Assembly (NCBI GenBank): GCA_036785325.1
Contig: JAXIVH010000013.1
Coordinates: 1,899,173 to 1,963,172 of the forward strand
Direction of reading: 5' to 3'
DNA from: Urophycis tenuis
Lineage: Eukaryota > Chordata > Actinopteri > Gadiformes > Phycidae
Length of the DNA stretch: 64,000 nucleotides
Numbering within the stretch: the first letter of the stretch is position 1; each line of letters starts with the position of its first letter. The translations under genes and the position numbers were made by a program. The notes beneath the pieces are model-generated. The model had not been told where the DNA came from, searched no databases, and worked only from the letters and a program-made list of their open reading frames with translations. Of the stretch, positions 56,901-64,000 are shown piece by piece.

Positions 56901-57210
56901 CTACAATTAGAAGACAATAACATTATATTCAATAACACAGGTAATTATAACATGTCCATTGTGGAATGCAAATCCATTATATGGCATAATAAACATAATC
57001 TGTTGAGTGAATCTTGACCCAGAAAATATACAATTGAACAGCATGAAAATATATTTTAATTTAACTTTACCTTGTTAGCATGCGGTTAGCTTCCTGCTGG
57101 ATCTCATTCAGCCAAACACTGTGGACATCATCAATGTCACTCATGAACTGTTGCAGTTTCCCCGCAAACAATTCTTTAAGGGACAGCACGAATGAGAATG
57201 GGGCAGTCAT
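47944..57210 (-). CDS. incenp: Inner centromere protein
   Basis: Nineteen coding exons, in gene order: 57210-57071, 56900-56790, 56672-55999, 55760-55712, 55543-55495, 55394-55271, 55159-55129, 54942-54867, 54670-54530, 52345-52325 (a 21-nt microexon), 51813-51704, 51594-51483, 50454-50332, 49854-49643, 49527-49410, 49102-49004, 48564-48502, 48388-48235 and 48122-47944. They sum to 2586 nt (861 aa; human 918). The N-terminus (residues 1-46) holds the survivin/borealin-binding helix (VWLNEIQQEANRML). The middle has QTVQKNQMLMMTPM, then a long charged single alpha-helix rich in E, R and K. The C-terminal IN-box ends KSKPRYFKRTSSAVWHSPP, with the TSS site phosphorylated by Aurora B. INCENP is the scaffold of the chromosomal passenger complex. 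Two 13-residue copies (PEVSLEAAAIS) sit in tandem in exon 3. The ninth intron carries nested transposons and a SINE. Confidence 0.95.
50225..50256. repeat. Poly-G plus (AC)n in an incenp intron
   Basis: About 17 consecutive G followed by a short AC run. Confidence 0.85.
50560..50665 (+). mobile_element. LINE/SINE tail fragment
   Basis: acaaattccttgtaggtgca followed by cttggcaataaatctgattctga matches the 3' end commonly shared by fish LINEs. Confidence 0.55.
53031..53721. mobile_element. hAT-type element nested in the previous element
   Basis: The 691-bp element has 12-base perfect terminal inverted repeats (tagggatgcaaa) and is flanked by an exact 8-bp target duplication, attctgac at 53023-53030 and 53722-53729. 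This is the hallmark of hAT transposition. The inner ends are rich in ATCGATTAAT. It carries a BED zinc-finger frame but no transposase core, so it is non-autonomous. Confidence 0.85.
53237..53392 (+). CDS. BED-type zinc finger ORF inside the hAT element
   Basis: A 51-residue frame begins MKRARRSAVWSHFKLIND and has the BED finger ligands C-x2-C (KCTICG) and H-x4-H (YHLNMSH), followed by a stop. In full-length hAT transposases this finger is N-terminal and binds the element's ends. Here it survives alone; the catalytic and dimerisation domains are absent. The frame is open from 53174, so an upstream start is possible. Confidence 0.6.
   Translation: MKRARRSAVWSHFKLINDDKDAKCTICGSILRYNNYTTSLNYHLNMSHFPV
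53950..54363 (-). mobile_element. tRNA-derived SINE, inverted, with internal tandem expansion
   Basis: This has the same family features as the 18336-18612 copy, read on the minus strand: ggttcgatcccc, ccttgagcaagacactgaat and aggatgggtcaaatg. A 47-bp segment is repeated about five times at 53974-54207. Confidence 0.85.
53974..54207. repeat. 47-bp tandem repeat inside the SINE, about 5 copies
   Basis: Units start at 53974, 54021, 54068, 54115 and 54162 (tttgacccatcctatggtac...), an exact 47-base spacing. Confidence 0.95.
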
Positions 57211-59405
<2,195 letters not shown>

Positions 59406-62400
59406 TCAAAGAAGCCTACAGGAAAATGTTGAATCCAACTGACAAAGATGGCCCGCCTCTCTGGGAAAGGTGACTGGCTGTCCTGAAAACAAGTAAACGT
59501 AAAAAGGAAACATTAAACTTTACACATGCTATGCTTTTCTGAGAATTTATTTTGACCTAATCTGTAAAAATGAATGCACCCAGTTCCACATGCTAATGCA
59601 GTGTTACTGAAGGAGTCTTTGCAGATACCTGCTATGAGGGGTATTTTCTCTCCCGATCCCTGCAGGACAACATGCAGAGCACACGCTGTGGCCTCCTCAG
59701 TCGACTGCTCCCTCAGTATGATGCACACCTCGTCTTTCCTCAACAACCAGTCCATCTTGTTACCCAGGTAACTCACACCACGGATACAGAGCTCAGATAT
59801 GTCATTGGGAAGAAGGGGCTTAAAAGCAAGGCGATCGTCTTGGATTCTGAAATGGAAACACAGAGCTTTAAAATATCTATCCAGAATTTATTGTATTTCA
59901 TCATTTCAAGTTGGCCTATGGAATGACCTGACCTGAATCCAGTGTAACCAAACAGCACAGCTTGCAGGAAACCTCCCATGCCAGTAAGAAAGTTAACTGC
60001 ACCAGAGCCATCGGATGATTCACTCCACACCTGTGAGGTGAGAGTGACATCACCCATTCATTCCTGCACGCGTGTGCATTGCCATGTGAAGAAATGGTGG
60101 ATGAGAGCCATAGGACTGAAGTGCATAAATCGTCTCACTCTTCTACCTGGAAGGGGCCTTGGATGTTTTTGAAGCTCTTTTCGAGTAGCTTCTGGGCTTT
60201 CTCTGCTTCCCCAAGCTCCAGCCAGCCCACTGCGAAAATACCCTTACACCAGGAAATGAGCATGATCAGACCAACTTCCACACCATGACAGCATGAGGAC
60301 AAAAAAGTTCAGTGAAAGTGTTGTGATTGTGTATTGTTGACAAGTGTGATTTTTTTTAAGGGTGATAAGGAGAAAGGGCCCGTGGATTCATTTTCCATCA
60401 CACAAGTCACATATCTGTGTGTGGTTGATGGCTGCTTTTGGCAGCCTCACCTGTCCCGATTCAGACTGATAAGAATCTGGGGCTAGAGGAGGCTGCAGCT
60501 GTGGCACATTGGGACATCAATGGACACAGGATAAACCAGCCATCACCAAACACACTCAGGACTGAGTGCTGACACATGCTACTCACCACCGGGTAGCGTT
60601 CACCACCTGCTCTCCTTTTAACATCTTGCCAATTCTCAACTAAACAGACTTTCTGCACCATCCACCTGTGTCTCAGGGTTGGGGGAGCCCAGTAAAGCCC
60701 AGCCAAGCCCCCCAGGTGGGGTAGCAAAGCCACTTAGGTGGTGTGTGGCAGGGTCACCTGCAACACTTTAGACTGGGGTAACGGCATTCAACATGAAAGG
60801 ACAAACCTGGTCTGGGTGGTCAAACCATCGTAACTCTCCCCTGGCTTCACTTAAACATAACCAATGAAACACATTCTAAATCGCAAAAAGACAAAAGTGC
60901 TATATTGTCATTGTTTGGCAAGTGCAGCATGCTAAATACTATTAGGCAGAATTAGTACAAGGAATTATTCTTAAGTTATATAGGTAACTGATGTTTTAAT
61001 GAAGCCAGGAGGGACGGTTAGGATGGTTTCATTACCCAGACAGGCATTGTCCTTTAAGATGTCAACTTTGAGCACATTTACCCATGTCATGGCTGGGCCG
61101 TCAGGGTCTGTTACTGGCTCATACGCTTCAAGGTCATTCCTTCTGACCTCAGGGGTCATAGGTAGACCCAGTGGATAGCCCAACATCACCGTGTCCGCCT
61201 GCTTTACTGGATGACCTTGACAAGAGATTGCAAGTGACACACATCACAATACTAGTGTAGACTGGAGACATGTTTCTGTGTGTGGCATTAAAGCAAAATA
61301 ACAGAATGTACCCTTGACGTATCCATCGTACTCAGGGTGGTACTTGTGCTTCTGATCAAAGGGTATTTTCATGTGGTCAGCCACGTTTTGCCACTCTTTA
61401 GGTGCAGCGTGTTGAAGCAGATTAGCCAACTCTACAGCGAACTGTAGACTGAAGATTAGAAAGAGTTCAATATTTTTTGTGACATATTTTCTGATATTTG
61501 TATGACAGTAATAAAACCCAATGTTAATATCAGCACCTGGATTTTGCCACTGTATTTGTGTACACAGAGTCGTTGATATTGTAGTAATACTCATCAGGTG
61601 GCATAACACCTGAAACAAACAAAAAGAGACATTGATTAAAAAAACCCAGTAATCAAATATTTACAAACTGAATACACACAAGGTGGCCTTTGGCAAAATC
61701 CAGAACATGGGCGTCTTTTACCCAAGAGATGGTAGCTCTGATCCTTTTGACTCCAGGTAACCCTTGAAACCCAGTAATCAGCCACACCCCAGATAACGTC
61801 ACTGCCCTGGCCCTCGGTGAACAGAGACAGGTCCTGGAGCAGTCCAAAACAACGCCATCAAATGTTGAATATTGTTAGAACGCCATCGTTTTTCAATGAC
61901 TTTATTTAATGCATTTTGGAATTGTGTGAGATTGAGAGTAACATCTTTTTTTTTTTTTTTTACAAAAACTGTTCCTGTTGTCCAAGCTCATTTCAGTTGG
62001 CTGTACTGTTACATTGGGACAACCCCAGGCTCAGACCATAGAGGTTTAAAGTTCAACCACTGAGGTCATCATCAGCCTGTGTGACTTTTAGATACAGACT
62101 AGCTCTTGTGATGTATAAAAGCTTACCCGTGTGAGGTAGAGATAATGCTGAAAGGCCAGGCTGACATCGCCATTGATGTGAATCTCTTGTTCACCATAGA
62201 TGTCTTCGGGACACACCTCTCTGCCCGACACAGCACTCTCCCAGGGGAATTTCAGTCCCTATTCAAAGGATACGCGAAAGAAAAGCAAAATCATGTCACC
62301 TGAACAACAAACAAACTGCAAAGACGGTCACAAAGCTTGCGGTGATCACACCTTGTAGCCCTGCTTTTGTGCATTGTCCTTAGCTCCATCAATGGTCCGC

Positions 62401-62483
62401 ACCCTGTACTCCAGCACAGCCCGGGCCAGCCGGGGATAGAACAGAGCGATAGCAGGATACATCCAAATGTCCTGGAAAGGGAT

Positions 62484-62525
<42 letters not shown>

Positions 62526-63754
62526 TATCACACATTTTTGATGATTCATGAAAACAATGTTAAACAATGTTAAAAAATAGCCAGTGGGGGGGGGGCCTCA
62601 GAGGGGCTTTACCTGGTCCCAGAAGACATGACCCCAGTAGTCCTGGCCATCCCCCCCGTTAGAGAGCCCCCCAGGACTGACTCCGCCAAACTGTACGGAG
62701 GCATCGTGGAGGGGGGGGAAAGCACTCAGCAGGTAGAACAAGCAGCCAATCACAGCCTTGTTCAGGGTCTCCGAGCCCACCACTTCCACCGTGCTCTCCA
62801 GCCACAGCTCCTTCCAGGCCAGCTGGTGGGAGTCCCGCAGGTGCCCGCTCGCCATGAGACTCAAACCCTCATCAAAGCTGGCCTCTGCACTCTCGGTGCT
62901 GTTTCCCAGAGCCAGGAGAAAGCCCCAGCGAGACTGGCCCTGCTCAGGCAGCAGGGTCAAGCTGGGCGGCATGTGGGTCCAGATAAGGTCCACGGTTGGC
63001 CGGGGGCCTCCAGGGACCTCAGAGGTGTGGGTCTGGCCTAGGATATGCCTGTATGATTTGTGAGTTAAAATTGTAATAGTGTAGCAATAGGTTATAGTTT
63101 TCTTGACAGTTAGAGATCATGTCTTATTATCGCCTCACCTTCCTACTCTGTAGTCAGGAGCAGACTGGAAAACGATGTCTTTGCTCTGAGGTGTGAAAGA
63201 ACTGGACAGTTTCACAGTAACTGGCTCCTGTGTCGCGGCCTCGCGCACTATCAGGACCTCCATGACCATCAGGTTGGAGTAGTAGCGATGGGCATAGAAG
63301 GACTGCGTGGCAGTCGCTCTGCCTGTGCTAAGAGTGTGGGTGAAGACACCTGATGAAGGAAAGGGAGGAAAATACAAATAAAAACATGAAAAAACATAAA
63401 TGAGGTTTGTGGATTCTTTATTATATTACTGCATACTAGTTTGGTGGAATGAGCAGATTAGTTTAAACATGGCAAGATCATGCAGATGTGACTGCTGCAT
63501 GAAGATTCACCTGTGTGGGTGTCCAGGCTGTAGGTTTGTTGCATGGGCTCTTCCATCTCCATTGTCACAGAGAGGGGACAAGGGATGTCTGCCCGGTGGC
63601 AGTCCCCACCCTGCCCGTTGTAGACACTACCCATGTGCATGATGTTATTGTAAACCCTCCATCCCAGCAGGCCATTGGCCAGAGGAGGGAGAAAGCGAGG
63701 GTCAGGGGGCAATGTGTTGGAGGTGAAGATGTAGGGGTCAGATCCACTGGCCAT
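59406..63754 (-). CDS. pgghg: Protein-glucosylgalactosylhydroxylysine glucosidase (GH65, ATHL1)
   Basis: Thirteen coding exons, in gene order: 63754-63511, 63349-63139, 63048-62613, 62471-62352, 62258-62127, 61833-61722, 61609-61537, 61448-61312, 61215-61082, 60242-60147, 60030-59933, 59846-59629 and 59482-59406. They sum to 2088 nt (695 aa; human 737). The enzyme removes glucose from the Glc-Gal-hydroxylysine of collagens. Conserved blocks are visible: GVSPGGLSNGGDGQDYWGHV then FWDQDIWMYP, VMPPDEYYYNINDSVYTN, QADTVMLGYPLGLP, and VWSESSDGSGAVNFLTGMGG. The acidic residues in FWDQD, PPDEY and WSESSDGSG correspond, as I recall, to the catalytic Asp/Glu set reported for human PGGHG. No signal peptide is seen, in line with a cytosolic GH65 enzyme. 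The protein starts MASGSDPYIFTSNTLPPDPR. Confidence 0.95.
62486..62522. repeat. (CA)n microsatellite next to a pgghg splice acceptor
   Basis: On the coding strand this is a GT run ending about 14 bases before exon 62471-62352. Confidence 0.9.
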
Positions 63755-64000
63755 GGTGATGTCAGATAGACTTTGAAAGATGAGAGATCAATGAATAGTA
63801 AATTGGCTCCGGGAGGGGTCTAGAGGTGGTCGAGGAGGGATTAATTTGATATCTTATGCAGGCAGTATGAACAAGTGTGTTCTTCCTTATTGCATATTAA
63901 CCAAAACAAGAAATTTACCAAAAATCGATACATTTATCAGAAATCTATAGAAAAATGTCTCGAATAAGTAAATATGGTCTTCATTCAATGACGCTAATGT
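63755..64000. other. pgghg upstream region
   Basis: 5' untranslated and intronic or promoter sequence of pgghg on the minus strand. Nothing else is recognised. Confidence 0.5.

Overview
This window is animal nuclear DNA, almost certainly from a ray-finned (teleost) fish. The genes are split into many short exons with GT-AG introns. The proteins match vertebrate families over their whole length. The introns hold tRNA-derived SINEs, LINE tails and a very large number of microsatellites and minisatellites, as in fish genomes. The unusual density of simple repeats would suit a repeat-rich lineage such as gadiforms, but I cannot fix the species.

Layout: (1) 88-1679 (+), the last six exons of a gel-forming mucin-like gene (VWC, then a C-terminal cystine knot). 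(2) 3361-10165 (+), gtf2h1, TFIIH subunit p62, 14 coding exons, 548 aa. (3) 11977-20434 (+), hps5, a BLOC-2 subunit, 22 coding exons, about 1192 aa, with an in-frame minisatellite. (4) 22549-28943 (+), thyroid peroxidase, 16 coding exons, about 854 aa, with what looks like a dead EGF exon. (5) 31308-35010 (-), rab3il1 (GRAB), 9 coding exons, about 336 aa, with one GC-AG intron. (6) 38494-42943 (+), best1, 9 coding exons, with an open reading frame continuing in the next frame to 43301. (7) 44258-46144 (-), a ferritin heavy chain, 4 coding exons, 177 aa. (8) 47944-57210 (-), incenp, 19 coding exons, about 861 aa; one intron carries a hAT element nested inside another inverted-repeat element. 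(9) 59406-63754 (-), pgghg/athl1, 13 coding exons, about 695 aa. Exon boundaries were placed by reading splice sites by eye. For genes 2-5 and 7-9, and for best1 up to its first stop, the summed exon lengths are multiples of three and the codon phases agree at every junction.

The genes do not form one pathway. They cover transcription and repair (gtf2h1), lysosome-related organelle biogenesis (hps5), thyroid hormone synthesis (tpo), Rab activation (rab3il1), anion channel function (best1), iron storage (fth1), mitosis (incenp) and collagen glucose trimming (pgghg). The order rab3il1-best1-fth1-incenp corresponds to a conserved vertebrate neighbourhood (human 11q12.3). gtf2h1 and hps5 are also neighbours in human (11p15.1), although there they are head-to-head.

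I found no unknown multi-gene system. The most interesting signals are tandem repeats that abut splice junctions in several unrelated genes, the vestigial EGF exon of tpo, the nested transposons in incenp, the frame break near the end of best1, the coding minisatellite in hps5 and the apparent lack of a canonical iron-responsive element at fth1.
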